From the NCBI RefSeq assembly GCF_008039875.1, contig NZ_VRUU01000043.1, forward strand, positions 1 to 42,787: 42,787 bases of DNA, given 5' to 3'. The notes under the pieces were generated by a model. That model made no database searches and was not told where the DNA came from. It was given only the letters and a program-made list of their open reading frames with translations. This document shows, piece after piece, positions 1-10,366 of this stretch; position 1 is the stretch's first letter, and each line of letters begins with the position of its first letter. Made by a program: the position numbers and the translations under genes. This DNA comes from Methylobacterium sp. WL119. Its GTDB lineage: Bacteria; Pseudomonadota; Alphaproteobacteria; Rhizobiales; Beijerinckiaceae.

Positions 1-320
1 TACGGCTCCCATCTATAGCTGCACATGTTGTTTCTTCGCCAGCGTATTTTGTTTATAAGTTACTGGGGGGGGCGGGGCGCGCCTGAGCGGCGGCGCCGTC
101 TTTCGGCGCGGAAGCGCTGTCTTGCAGCATCGGCGTGATCTCGCTTATGTCCGGCCTCGACCGGCGCCGTCGAGACGGCGCGAGCGGGCGGCTGATGATC
201 GTGTGCCGCGGTCTTATCGAGCCCGCGGCGATGGGGTCAATGTGGGGCCGCGTCAAAGGCGGCTCAATCGCTGCAAACCGCAGGCCAGCCACCCGTTTCT
301 GCACAACAAGGACAACATCG
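1..320. other. Non-coding stretch upstream of the YqeY-like gene
   Basis: No convincing gene lies here. The first 60 bases are conspicuously AT-rich for this genome (several T runs) and could hold a promoter, but I cannot assign exact -35/-10 boxes. A run of eight G at 65-72 is followed by a hairpin (GCGCCG at 93-98 pairing with CGGCGC at 104-109, loop TCTTT). Open frames on both strands have low-complexity Arg/Pro/Ala-rich translations and look like GC artefacts. The neighbour to the left is outside the window. Confidence 0.6.
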
Positions 321-782
321 ATGCTGCGCGCCCGCCTCACCACCGAGATGAAGGAGGCCATGAAGGCCGGCGAGAAGGCCAAGCTCGCCACGATCCGCAT
401 GATTCAGGCGGCGCTGAAGGACAAGGACATCGAGGCGCGCGGGCTCGGCAAGGAGCCGGCGACCGACGACGAGATCCTGGCGCTGCTGCAGAAGATGATC
501 AAGCAGCGCGCCGAATCGGCCTCCGTCTACGAGCAGGGCGGCCGGCCGGAGCTCGCCGAGAACGAGCGCGCCGAGATCGCGATCATCGAGGGCTACCTGC
601 CCCGGCAGATGGACGAGGCCGAGACCAAGGCCGCCGTCGACGCCGCGATCGCCGAGGCGGGCGCCGCCGGCCCGAAGGACATGGGCAAGGTGATCGCCGT
701 GCTGAAGGGCGCCTATGCCGGCCGCATGGACTTCGCGAAGGCGAGCGGGCTGGTAAAGGCGTCGCTGAACGCCAAGGCGTGA
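321..782 (+). CDS. GatB/YqeY domain-containing protein
   Basis: A 153-residue protein of the YqeY family, the stand-alone form of the tRNA-binding tail domain of the GatB amidotransferase subunit. It opens with MLRARLTTEMKEAMKAGEK, the family's typical amphipathic start, and continues with the conserved YLPRQMDEAE and DMGKVIAVLK segments. Length matches the usual size of about 150 residues. The ATG at 321 is chosen because AAGGA at 308-312 sits 8 bases upstream and homology begins there. The open frame extends 62 codons further up but that part is low complexity. It lies immediately before dnaG and rpoD, a common alphaproteobacterial arrangement. The exact cellular role of YqeY proteins is not settled; a link to tRNA or aminoacylation is assumed from the domain only. 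Confidence 0.88.
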   Translation: MLRARLTTEMKEAMKAGEKAKLATIRMIQAALKDKDIEARGLGKEPATDDEILALLQKMIKQRAESASVYEQGGRPELAENERAEIAIIEGYLPRQMDEAETKAAVDAAIAEAGAAGPKDMGKVIAVLKGAYAGRMDFAKASGLVKASLNAKA

Positions 783-982
783 GGGCACCTCAGGCACGGA
801 GGTCCTTTCTGCGCGCTTCCGCGTTGGCACGCAGCCCCGCGTCGACGCGGCGAGTCGTTACGATCGAAGGGTCGATCCGGCGCGTCGGCCGGCCGCCTGG
901 ATCGGGCGATTCGACCCGGAGGACTCGTTAGGACCGAAAGCGCTATACTCGGCGGCCAACGACATTCGAGTCCCGCATCTCC

Positions 983-2893
983 GTGCGCTACCCGCCCCAC
1001 ATCCTCGAAGAGATCCGCAACCGGCTTCCCGCCTCCGACGTAGTCGGCCGGCGGGTCAAGCTGAAGAAGGCCGGGCGCGAGTGGCGTGGGCTGTCGCCGT
1101 TCAACGCCGAGAAGACGCCGTCCTTCTATGTCAACGACCAGAAGCAGTTCTACCACTGCTTCTCGTCCGGCAAGCACGGCGACATCTTCAGCTTCCTGAT
1201 CGAGACCGAAGGGCTGAGCTTCCCGGAAGCCGTCGAGCGGCTCGCCGCCGACGCCGGCGTGACGTTGCCGGCTCCCACCGCCGACACCCGCGAGATGGAG
1301 ACCAAGCGCCGCGGCGCGATCGAGGTGATGGAGCTGGCCACCGCGTGGTTCGAGGAGCGGCTGGCCTCGCCCGCGGGGGCGGCCGCCCGCGCCTACCTCG
1401 ACCGGCGCGAGCTCGGCCCCGAGATCCGCAGGAGCTTCCGCCTCGGCTACGCTCCGGCAGACCGCTACGGCCTGCGCGACCACTTGGCGGGTAAGGACGT
1501 CGACAAGGCGCTGATGGGCGAGCTCGGCCTGCTGGTGACCGGCGACGACATCGCCGTTCCCTACGACCGGTTCCGCGACCGCATCATCTTCCCGATCGCC
1601 GACGTGCGCGGCCGGGTGATCGCCTTCGGCGGCCGGGCGATGCAGGCGGACGCCAAGGCGAAGTACCTGAACTCGCCCGAGACGCCGCTCTTCCACAAGG
1701 GGCAGGTGCTGTACAACCTGAACCGGGCGCGGAAGGCCGCCCACGATCGCGGCACGATCATCGCTGTCGAGGGCTACGTCGACGTCATCGCGATGACGAT
1801 GGCGGGCCATGCCAACACCGTCGCTCCGCTCGGCACCGCGCTGACGGAGGAGCAATTGGCGTTGCTGTGGCGGCATGCCGACGAGCCCGTGCTGTGCTTC
1901 GACGGCGACGGCGCTGGGCAGCGCGCCGCCTTCCGCGCCCTCGACGTGGCGCTGCCGATGCTGGAGCCGGGCCGGTCGCTGCGATTCGCGATGCTGCCGG
2001 AGGGCCAGGACCCGGACGACCTGCTGCGCTCGGGCGGCTCGGACGCGATCGACAAGGTGGTCGAGGCGGCCAAGCCCCTGGTCGAGATGCTGTGGAGCCG
2101 CGCCGTCGAGACCGGCTCGACCGACACGCCCGAGCGCCGGGCGGGCCTGGCCAAGACGCTGCGCGGCCTCGTCGCCGGCATCCGCGACGAGACGGTGCGG
2201 GGCTACTACCGCGACGAGATTGAGGAGCGGTTGCGCGGGCTCTCGCCGCGCGGCGCGACGCAGCAGCGCGGCGCCTACCAGCCGGGCGGGCGGCCGAATG
2301 CCTACGTCCGCAAGCCGCGCCCCGGCGATCCGCCGCCCTCGCCGCGGCTGACCGCCGGGCCGAGCGCGGGCCTCGCCCGCTCGAACGGCTTCTCCGGCAG
2401 CGGCGGCTCGCGCGAGGCGATGATCGTGGCGAGCCTCCTCGTGCATCCCGAGCTGCTCGGGCTCGAAGCCGAGGATCTCGCCGCCCTCGATCTCGAGGAC
2501 GCGGATGCGGTGGCCCTGCGCTCGGTTCTGCTCGACCGCGCCGCCGACGCGGCGGACCCGGACGTGGCGGTGGTCGAGAATCGGCTGGCGCGGGCCGGGC
2601 TCGAGGCGGCGAGCGCGCGGCTGGCGGCACGGGTGCGCCCGGGCGACCGCTGGGCCCTCGATCCGCACGCCGATCTCGTCAAGCTGGAGGACGCTTTGCG
2701 GCAGGCCGTGATCTTGCACCGCAAGGCCGGCGCGCTAAATAGCGAACTCCGACAGGCGGAACGTGCGCTCGTCGAAGAAGAAACAGAGGCGAACTTCGCT
2801 TGGCTGTGCGACGTCAAGGAGCGCTTGGCGGTGATCGCGGGAGCGGAGACCGAGGCGGACCTGCAGGACACGAACGACTCGACTGTGTCGTAG
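983..2893 (+). CDS. dnaG: DNA primase DnaG
   Basis: Synthesises RNA primers on the lagging strand together with DnaB helicase. 636 residues, starting at GTG 983. The N-terminal CHC2-type domain spans about residues 4-100, the TOPRIM catalytic core about 255-345 (VEGYVDV near 263, FDGDGAGQ near 306-313), and a C-terminal helicase-interaction region follows a Pro/Gly/Arg-rich linker (about 430-470). Oddity: the zinc-ribbon ligands are mostly gone. Where E. coli has Cys, His, Cys, Cys, this protein has Ser38, Asn41, Cys59 and Ser62, although the flanking residues (EKTPSF, FYHCFSSGKHGD) are intact. I recall similar substitutions in other alphaproteobacterial primases, so this is probably a lineage trait and not a defect. 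rpoD follows about 200 bases downstream. Confidence 0.96.
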   Translation: MRYPPHILEEIRNRLPASDVVGRRVKLKKAGREWRGLSPFNAEKTPSFYVNDQKQFYHCFSSGKHGDIFSFLIETEGLSFPEAVERLAADAGVTLPAPTADTREMETKRRGAIEVMELATAWFEERLASPAGAAARAYLDRRELGPEIRRSFRLGYAPADRYGLRDHLAGKDVDKALMGELGLLVTGDDIAVPYDRFRDRIIFPIADVRGRVIAFGGRAMQADAKAKYLNSPETPLFHKGQVLYNLNRARKAAHDRGTIIAVEGYVDVIAMTMAGHANTVAPLGTALTEEQLALLWRHADEPVLCFDGDGAGQRAAFRALDVALPMLEPGRSLRFAMLPEGQDPDDLLRSGGSDAIDKVVEAAKPLVEMLWSRAVETGSTDTPERRAGLAKTLRGLVAGIRDETVRGYYRDEIEERLRGLSPRGATQQRGAYQPGGRPNAYVRKPRPGDPPPSPRLTAGPSAGLARSNGFSGSGGSREAMIVASLLVHPELLGLEAEDLAALDLEDADAVALRSVLLDRAADAADPDVAVVENRLARAGLEAASARLAARVRPGDRWALDPHADLVKLEDALRQAVILHRKAGALNSELRQAERALVEEETEANFAWLCDVKERLAVIAGAETEADLQDTNDSTVS

Positions 2894-3089
2894 GGCCTGT
2901 GCGATGGCGGAATACGACACGCCTTCGCGGCATGGTTAACAATCGGTCAAGCGTCTCGCTTGCATACCGAACTCGAGAATACGACGCGGTCGAAGCGGTT
3001 CGCCCGGGTCTCACACGCATTGCGGCGCCGACGGCGCGGCGTGGCCGAAAGGCCCCCGCATCGTGGCGCGCCGAAACAATAGGCTGATC

Positions 3090-5084
<1,995 letters not shown>

Positions 5085-5128
5085 GCGTCGGATACGCCAT
5101 TCTCGAATTCGCCGAAATGCGATCGTCG

Positions 5129-5154
5129 GATCGCGCCGTGCTCACGGCGCGATC
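5129..5154 (+). terminator. Hairpin downstream of rpoD
   Basis: A perfect 11-bp stem (GATCGCGCCGT pairing with ACGGCGCGATC) with a GCTC loop, 45 bases past the rpoD stop. No U-run follows, so it may need Rho or act mainly to stabilise the mRNA end. Confidence 0.6.
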
Positions 5155-5257
5155 TCGCGTTCCAGGCGGCGAAGGGATGATGGTCTTCGATCCGGATCGA
5201 TCTCGCCATCGTCAGCCTGAACCTTGCTTTGGCGGTTCGTGAACCCACCTTGGCCGT

Positions 5258-6517
5258 ATGCTTGAGCGTCGCCAGCATCCACCCGTGCCGCCGACCGCCG
5301 CAGCCGACGGCTCGGAGGCGGACGACGTGCCGTTCGGCGCGCTGCAGGATTGCGTCGCGATCCGCGACTGGCTGCTGAGCGAGGGCGCCCGCCTGCCCGA
5401 GCCCGACGACCTGATCGCGGGCTTCGCCGAGCGCCTCAACGCGGTCGGCGTTCCGGTGGACCGGACCTCGACGGCGATCGATACGCTGCACTCGGAATAT
5501 TCCGGCATCGGCCGCATCTGGACGCGCGAGTCCGGCACGACGGTGCGCCTGTTCCCGCACGGCGAAGCCTCCGAGCGCGCCTACGCGGCGAGCCCGTTCC
5601 GCAAGGTGCACGAGGACGGCGAATGGCTGATCCTCGACCTCGCCGAGACGCCGGACGACGCCTACTCGGTGATCCCCGACCTGAGGGCCGCCGGCTACCG
5701 CCACTACATCGTGGTGCCGCTGTTCTTCACCAACGGCACGCATAACGGCATCACCTTCGCCACCCGCGACCCGGACGGATTCCGCGACGAGGACGTGGCG
5801 ATCCTGCGCTTCATCATGCCGGCCCTGGCCGCGGTGATGGAGATGCGGATCGTCACCAAGCAGCTTGACACGGTGCTGCGCATCTACGTCGGCGACGAGC
5901 CGCACCGCGCCATCCTGTCGGGCGACATCCGCCGCGGGCAGGTGAAGCGCATCCGCTCGGCGATCCTGTTCGCCGACATGCGCGACTACACCCGCATCTC
6001 GGCGAACATGACGCCGGAAGAGGCGGTCGACCTGCTCAACATCTTCTTCGACTGTCTCGTGCCGCCGATCGAGCGGGAGGGCGGCGAGGTGCTGAAGTAT
6101 CTCGGCGACGGCCTGCTCGCCATCTTCCGCGAGCCGGGTGACGACCTCGGCGGCGCCGCCAAGGGGGCGCTGACGGCGGCACAAAGTGCGCTCGCGGCGC
6201 TGGAGGAGGCCAACACCCTCCACCAATTCACAGTGCCGATGATGGCCGGCATCGCGCTCCATCACGGCGAGGCGGCCTACGGCAACGTCGGCTCGGGCAC
6301 GCGCCTCGACTTCACGGTCATCGGCCGCGACGTGAACATGGCGAGCCGCATCGCCCGGCTCAACAAGACGCTCGGCGAGCCGCTGCTGATGTCGAAGCCC
6401 TTCGTCGACTTCCTGTGGGGCGATCCGGTGCCGCTCGGCGAGCACGTGCTCGACGGGTTCGCCGAGCCGATGATGGTCTATCGCCCGCGCCCGAAGCCGC
6501 ACCGCGGCCAGAGCTGA
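5258..6517 (+). CDS. Class III adenylate/guanylate cyclase with N-terminal sensory-like region
   Basis: A 419-residue predicted soluble nucleotide cyclase. The class III catalytic domain covers about residues 230-395: the first metal Asp lies in ILFADMRDYT, the second in YLGDGLLAIF. The Lys before YLGDG and the Asp of LDFTVIGRDVN match adenylate-specific positions, and RDVNMASR carries the transition-state Asn/Arg pair. This suggests cAMP rather than cGMP, by family rules only. The N-terminal half (about 20-220) has no membrane segment; it resembles the GAF-like region found ahead of cyclase domains in many alphaproteobacteria, and its ligand is unknown. ATG 5258 is the first plausible start. 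The gene converges on the protease at 6526 with only 8 bases between the stops. Confidence 0.85.
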   Translation: MLERRQHPPVPPTAAADGSEADDVPFGALQDCVAIRDWLLSEGARLPEPDDLIAGFAERLNAVGVPVDRTSTAIDTLHSEYSGIGRIWTRESGTTVRLFPHGEASERAYAASPFRKVHEDGEWLILDLAETPDDAYSVIPDLRAAGYRHYIVVPLFFTNGTHNGITFATRDPDGFRDEDVAILRFIMPALAAVMEMRIVTKQLDTVLRIYVGDEPHRAILSGDIRRGQVKRIRSAILFADMRDYTRISANMTPEEAVDLLNIFFDCLVPPIEREGGEVLKYLGDGLLAIFREPGDDLGGAAKGALTAAQSALAALEEANTLHQFTVPMMAGIALHHGEAAYGNVGSGTRLDFTVIGRDVNMASRIARLNKTLGEPLLMSKPFVDFLWGDPVPLGEHVLDGFAEPMMVYRPRPKPHRGQS

Positions 6518-6530
6518 GGCGGGCCTCAGC
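6513..6530. terminator. Bidirectional hairpin at convergent stop codons
   Basis: GCTGAGG (6513-6519) pairs with CCTCAGC (6524-6530) around a CGGG loop. The stem overlaps both stop codons, TGA at 6515-6517 on the plus strand and the minus-strand stop at 6526-6528, so one compact structure may serve both genes. There is no U-run. Confidence 0.4.
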
Positions 6531-7029
6531 CCCGCAGCGTCATCGTCCCGCCGGTGATGCTGAAGTCGCGCACGCGCTTCAGGAACGACATGCCGAGGAG
6601 GTTCGTGCCGAGGCGTCCGCTCGGGACGATCACGGCCTCGACGTCGCGCACGGTGACGGGCCCGATCCGGATCGTGCCGATCCGCACCGGTGCGACGCGG
6701 ATCGTCCCGTTGGCGGTCATCACCGGGCGCGTGAAGTCCCGCGGCCCGACGACGATGCCGAGGCGGGCGGCATCCTCTTCCGCAAAGCTGCACGTCGTGG
6801 CCCCGGTGTCGACCATCATGCGCAGCGATCGCCCGTCGACCAGCGCATCGGCGAGGAAGTGGCCGTTGCGGTCGGCGCCGAGCGCGATCGCCGTCGGCGC
6901 GGACGCAACCAGTTGCACCGTCGGCACCGGTGGGGCCGCGGCCTTGCGGCTGGTCAGGCGGTTGCCGATGCCTCCGAGCACCCCCGCGACGAGGCCGGCC
7001 GCGAGGCAGAGCATCAGGATCGTCCGCAT
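6526..7029 (-). CDS. Membrane-anchored retropepsin-like aspartic protease (clan AA, TIGR02281 type)
   Basis: A 167-residue protein with one N-terminal hydrophobic segment (about residues 3-22, signal anchor) and a periplasmic aspartic protease domain. The catalytic motif VDTGATTCSF at about 72-81 is the D-T/S-G-A motif of retropepsin-like enzymes. A LGMSFLKR segment near the C-terminus matches the LGMDFL element of the family, and the length is usual. Such proteins are widespread in alphaproteobacteria and presumably dimerise to form the active site; their substrates are generally unknown. The gene is transcribed alone, convergent with the cyclase. Confidence 0.85.
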   Translation of the reverse strand: MRTILMLCLAAGLVAGVLGGIGNRLTSRKAAAPPVPTVQLVASAPTAIALGADRNGHFLADALVDGRSLRMMVDTGATTCSFAEEDAARLGIVVGPRDFTRPVMTANGTIRVAPVRIGTIRIGPVTVRDVEAVIVPSGRLGTNLLGMSFLKRVRDFSITGGTMTLRG

Positions 7030-7245
7030 CGCCTACCTTCGCCCCCGCCGATCGAGGACGCTTAGACGAGCATGACGCCGGTGAACGATGCGTGGCGGCG
7101 TGCCCGCCGCCGGACGGAACCGCGCGGCCATCTGCCGACAGGGTTTCCGGTCCGTCTCGGCGCGACGACGAATCGCGCGCATCCGCAGGAGGGGATCGGC
7201 CCGCGGGGTTGACCGAGGCGGCCGGCGGGACCACATCTGCGGTGT

Positions 7246-7355
7246 TCCAGGGAGATCCCCGGCAAGGGGCTGAGAAACCGCTGGCAGGCTCGTGAGGGCC
7301 CGCGGCGCGGAAATCCTTCGAACCTGATCCGGTTCACACCGGCGTAGGGATTGGA
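7246..7355 (+). promoter_or_regulatory. TPP (thiamine pyrophosphate) riboswitch
   Basis: The conserved core is clear: GGGGCTGAGA at 7266-7275, GAACCTGATCCGG at 7320-7332 and CACCGGCGTAGGGA at 7337-7350. The closing helix P1 can form between TCCA (7246-7249) and TGGA (7352-7355), and the first inner stem between ATCCCC and GGGG just before CTGAGA. The P3 arm is GC-rich and longer than the minimal form. It precedes the thiOSG-thiE operon, so TPP binding should lower expression of thiazole synthesis genes. Confidence 0.93.
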
Positions 7356-7359
7356 CCGT

Positions 7360-7387
7360 GGGCGCCGTCTTCGACGACGGGGTGCCC
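7360..7387 (+). promoter_or_regulatory. Hairpin in the riboswitch expression platform
   Basis: Directly after the aptamer, CCGTC (7365-7369) pairs with GACGG (7376-7380), extended by GGGC (7360-7363) with GCCC (7384-7387). It lacks a U-run, so classical intrinsic termination is not obvious. It may work by Rho-dependent termination or by altering access to the ribosome site at 7434. Confidence 0.45.
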
Positions 7388-7433
7388 CAGCTTCTCAGAC
7401 GAAGCGTCAGGCCCGGTCTCTGCGACAGCACGC

Positions 7434-7439
7434 GGAGGA
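7434..7439 (+). promoter_or_regulatory. Shine-Dalgarno site that sets the thiO start
   Basis: GGAGGA lies 4 bases before TTG 7444. It is the only strong ribosome site between the riboswitch and the first Rossmann-fold residues of ThiO, and therefore supports a TTG start. Confidence 0.6.
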
Positions 7440-7443
7440 TCAC

Positions 7444-8670
7444 TTGGGTCGTCATTCGGGTCGTCACGCAGCATCACCGATCGGGACGCGCCGGACGAGC
7501 GGCGGCGCCCGGCCAACCGTCCCGCTGCCGGCGCGTGCCGACGTCGCGATCGTCGGCGGCGGCCTGATCGGGCTGTCGATCGCCTGGCGGCTGGCGCAGG
7601 CCGGGCGGTCCGTCGTCGTGGTCGAGCGGGAGACCATCGGCTCCGGCGCGAGCCTCGCCGCCACGGGCATGCTGGCGCCGGCGGCCGAGCACGAGCCCGG
7701 CTCCGACCCGCTGCTGCCGCTGGCGCTTGATTCGCTCCGGCGCTGGCCGGGGTTTCGCGCCGAGCTCGAAGCGGCGTCCGGCCTCGACATCGACTACCGC
7801 GAGGACGGGACGCTGGTGCTGGCCATCGGGCGCGACGAGGTCGAGCGCCTGCGCTTCCGCTTCGACCTGCAGCGCCGCTCGGGCGTCGCCGCCGAGTGGA
7901 TCGCGGGTGCCGACGTGCGTCGCCGCGAGCCGGCCCTCCGCCCCTCGGTCACCGCGGGCGTGCTCTGCCCGCTCGATCACCAGGTCGACCCGAGCCGGGT
8001 GATGGCGGCGCTCGTCGAGGCGTGCCGCGCCGCCGGCGTGGCGCTCGTCGAGAACAGCCCGGTTGTCGCCCTCGAGCGCACGAGCGGCCGCGTCGCGGGC
8101 CTGCGCACCGCCGACGGCGTGGTGCTGGCCGAGACCGTGGTGCTCGCCGCCGGCGCCTGGAGCGGCGAGGGCGGCCTGCTGCCGCAAAGCCTCGCCCTGC
8201 CCGTGCGCCCGCTGAAGGGACAGTCGCTGGCGCTGAAGACCACGGCGCGCACCGGCACGCTCTCGCACATGGTCTGGACCGAGCAGGTCCACATGGCGCC
8301 AAAGAGCGACGGCCACATCGTCGTCGGCGCGACGGTCGAGGATTGCGGCTTCCGCCCCGGCGTCACCGCCGGCGGGCTCTATGCCCTGCTCGAAGGCGCG
8401 CGCCGGGTGCTGCCCGGCATCGAGGAGATGGAGGTCGAGGCCGTCTGGAGCGGGTTCCGCCCGACCTCGGACGACGACGCGCCGATCCTCGGTGAGATCG
8501 CCCCCGGCCTGGTGGTCGCCACCGGTCACCATCGCAACGGCTACCTGCTCGCCCCGGTGACCGCCGACGCGATCGCCGCCCTCGTCACGACGGGCGCGAT
8601 GCCGGCGGTCGCGCAGGACTTCTCGCTGGCGCGGTTCGCGCCGGGCGCCGAGCTGAGGGTGTCGGCATGA
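7444..8670 (+). CDS. thiO: Glycine oxidase ThiO
   Basis: An FAD enzyme that oxidises glycine to iminoglycine for formation of the thiamine thiazole ring. The dinucleotide-binding motif VAIVGGGLIGLSIAWRLAQ begins about 34 residues from the chosen start. The family signature SGASLAATGMLAP follows, and the C-terminal FRPTSDDDAPILGE and GHHRNGYLLAP segments are typical of ThiO. 408 residues from TTG 7444, chosen for its GGAGGA site. The frame is open upstream to 7351 but that part overlaps the riboswitch and platform hairpin. There is no ATG or GTG between 7444 and the Rossmann fold, so the start remains uncertain. First gene of the operon; its TGA overlaps the thiS ATG by 4 bases. Confidence 0.9.
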   Translation: MGRHSGRHAASPIGTRRTSGGARPTVPLPARADVAIVGGGLIGLSIAWRLAQAGRSVVVVERETIGSGASLAATGMLAPAAEHEPGSDPLLPLALDSLRRWPGFRAELEAASGLDIDYREDGTLVLAIGRDEVERLRFRFDLQRRSGVAAEWIAGADVRRREPALRPSVTAGVLCPLDHQVDPSRVMAALVEACRAAGVALVENSPVVALERTSGRVAGLRTADGVVLAETVVLAAGAWSGEGGLLPQSLALPVRPLKGQSLALKTTARTGTLSHMVWTEQVHMAPKSDGHIVVGATVEDCGFRPGVTAGGLYALLEGARRVLPGIEEMEVEAVWSGFRPTSDDDAPILGEIAPGLVVATGHHRNGYLLAPVTADAIAALVTTGAMPAVAQDFSLARFAPGAELRVSA

Positions 8671-8879
8671 AGCTGACGGTGAACGGACAGGCTCGCGAGA
8701 TCGAGGCCGCCGACGTCGCCGCCCTGTTCGCGCAGGCGGCGGAGGAGACCGGCAGCACCGATCCGCAGGGCGTCGCCATCGCGCTCAACGGCCGCGTCGT
8801 CCGCCGCCGCGACTGGGACACCACACCGATCTCCGAGGGCGACCGCATCGAGATCGTACGCGCCATGCAGGGAGGCTAG
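8667..8879 (+). CDS. thiS: Sulfur carrier protein ThiS
   Basis: A 70-residue ubiquitin-like carrier whose C-terminal Gly-Gly is adenylated and converted to a thiocarboxylate that donates sulfur to ThiG. It starts MKLTVNGQ, contains IALNGRVVRRRDW, and ends in GG, the essential tail. It overlaps thiO by ATGA (8667-8670), implying translational coupling, and lies 3 bases before thiG. No adenylating ThiF is present in the window. Confidence 0.94.
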   Translation: MKLTVNGQAREIEAADVAALFAQAAEETGSTDPQGVAIALNGRVVRRRDWDTTPISEGDRIEIVRAMQGG

Positions 8880-8882
8880 AGG

Positions 8883-9683
8883 ATGGTCGACACGCTCACA
8901 CCCCTCCGACCGGAGGCCGATGACCCCTTCGTGATCGCTGGCGTCACGCTGGGCTCGCGGCTGTTCATCGGCACCGCGGGCTACCCGACGCAGGTGATCA
9001 TGCGCGATGCGGTCGCGGCCTCCGGGGCCGAGGTCGCCACCGCCTCGATCCGCCGGGTCTCGCTGCAGGGCCACGGCTCGGACACCGTGAAGATCCTGAA
9101 AGGACGCCGCTTCCTGCCGAACACCGCCGGCTGCGAGACCGCCCGCGACGCGATCATGACCGCCGAGCTGGCCCGCGAGGCGCTCGACACCAACTGGATC
9201 AAGGTCGAGGTGATCGGCGACCGCGAGACCCTGTACCCGGACGTCGCCGAGCTGATCGAGGCCTGCCGCCACCTCGTCGACGACGGCTTCGTCGTGCTGC
9301 CCTACTGCAACGACGACCCGATCGTCTGCCAGCGGCTCGCCGACATCGGCTGCGCCGCGGTGATGCCGATGGGCTCGCTGATCGGCTCCGGCATGGGCAT
9401 CGCCAATCCGGCCAACCTCGAGTTGATCTGCCGCCGCATGGGCGTACCGGTGATCGTGGATGCCGGCATCGGCACGGCCTCCGACGCGGTGATCGCGATG
9501 GAGCTGGGCGCCGACGCCTGCCTGATCAACACCGCGGTGGCGAAGGCCGACGATCCCGTCCGCATGGCGCGCGCGATGCGCAACGCCGTGCAGGCGGGCC
9601 GCGATGCCTACCGCGCCGGCCGAATCCCGCGCCGCGGCCGGGCCGAGCCGTCGAGCCCGCAGCTCGGCCTTGTCGGCTCGTAG
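8883..9683 (+). CDS. thiG: Thiazole synthase ThiG
   Basis: Condenses deoxyxylulose 5-phosphate, iminoglycine and ThiS thiocarboxylate into the thiazole phosphate moiety. 266 residues of TIM-barrel type. Lys107 in [10 protein letters not shown] is the expected Schiff-base lysine; downstream loops [24 protein letters not shown] and [12 protein letters not shown] are strongly conserved in ThiG. ATG 8883 has GGGAGG about 9 bases upstream. The C-terminus extends some 20 residues beyond the barrel with an Arg-rich tail. Its substrates link the operon to dxs at the far end of the window (DXP) and to ThiO and ThiS. Confidence 0.96.
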   Translation: MVDTLTPLRPEADDPFVIAGVTLGSRLFIGTAGYPTQVIMRDAVAASGAEVATASIRRVSLQGHGSDTVKILKGRRFLPNTAGCETARDAIMTAELAREALDTNWIKVEVIGDRETLYPDVAELIEACRHLVDDGFVVLPYCNDDPIVCQRLADIGCAAVMPMGSLIGSGMGIANPANLELICRRMGVPVIVDAGIGTASDAVIAMELGADACLINTAVAKADDPVRMARAMRNAVQAGRDAYRAGRIPRRGRAEPSSPQLGLVGS

Positions 9684-10308
9684 CCTGCCGTCGCCGCTCC
9701 TTGCGGTGACCGACCGGCGCGGGCCCCGCCCCCTGGGCGAGACCATCGCCGCCGTGCTCGACGGCGGGTGCCGGTGGGTCTGGTTTCGCGACAGGGATCT
9801 GCCACCGCCCGAGCGCCGGGCGCTGGCGGAGCGCATCGCCGAGCGCTTCCGCGAGGCCGGCGGCGTGCTCTCGGTCGGCGGCGATCTCGAGCTTGCCGCG
9901 GCCCTCGGCGCGAGCGTCCATCTCGGCGGCGGGGCGGATCGTGCCGCCATCGCCGATGCCAGGCGCCGTCTCGGCACCTCGGCGCTTGTCGGCGTCTCGG
10001 CGCACGGCCTGCGCGACGTCGAGGCGGCGGAAGACGCGGATTACGTGACCCTGAGCCCGGTCTTCGCCACGGCGAGCAAGCCCGGCTACGGTCCCGCCCT
10101 CGGCCTCGGCGCCATCGCAGCGGCCGCGCGGATCGGAATCCCGGTCGTCGCACTGGGTGGCATCGGCGTCGCCACTGCCGCCGCGTGTCGCCGAGCGGGC
10201 GCGGCGGGCGTGGCCGTGATGGGCGGCCTGATGCGGGTCGACGACCCTTCCAGCGAAGCTCGGGCGCTGTTGCGTGCCTGGGAAGCGGCCTCGGACGGGC
10301 CACCGTGA
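9670..10308 (+). CDS. ThiE/TenI-family thiamine phosphate synthase-like protein
   Basis: A TIM-barrel protein of the ThiE/TenI family, last in the riboswitch-controlled operon. Recognisable elements are [50 protein letters not shown] and VVALGGIG. ThiE joins thiazole phosphate with HMP pyrophosphate; TenI aromatises the thiazole. Several residues usual in ThiE are altered: the Q-x-R-x-K strand reads WFRDRD, the Asn-Asp pair that binds metal pyrophosphate is replaced by Gly-Gly-Asp, and H-x-G-Q-x-D reads HLGGGAD. This leans toward TenI-like function or a divergent ThiE, so no symbol is given. The start is uncertain: TTG 9670, overlapping the thiG stop, is preferred over 9604, giving 212 residues. 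Confidence 0.75.
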   Translation: MSARSLPSPLLAVTDRRGPRPLGETIAAVLDGGCRWVWFRDRDLPPPERRALAERIAERFREAGGVLSVGGDLELAAALGASVHLGGGADRAAIADARRRLGTSALVGVSAHGLRDVEAAEDADYVTLSPVFATASKPGYGPALGLGAIAAAARIGIPVVALGGIGVATAAACRRAGAAGVAVMGGLMRVDDPSSEARALLRAWEAASDGPP

Positions 10309-10366
10309 GCCTTACGCATGATCAGAATTCGATGCTCGCCGATCCAGCCTCGTCTCCACTCTCGAT

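Noticed and set aside
53..400. 115-residue minus-strand open frame at the left edge
   Set aside because: Overlaps the start of the YqeY-like gene, no ribosome site, low complexity; no known family.
713..2719. 668-residue open frame antisense to dnaG
   Set aside because: Low-complexity translation covering a well-supported primase; a GC artefact.
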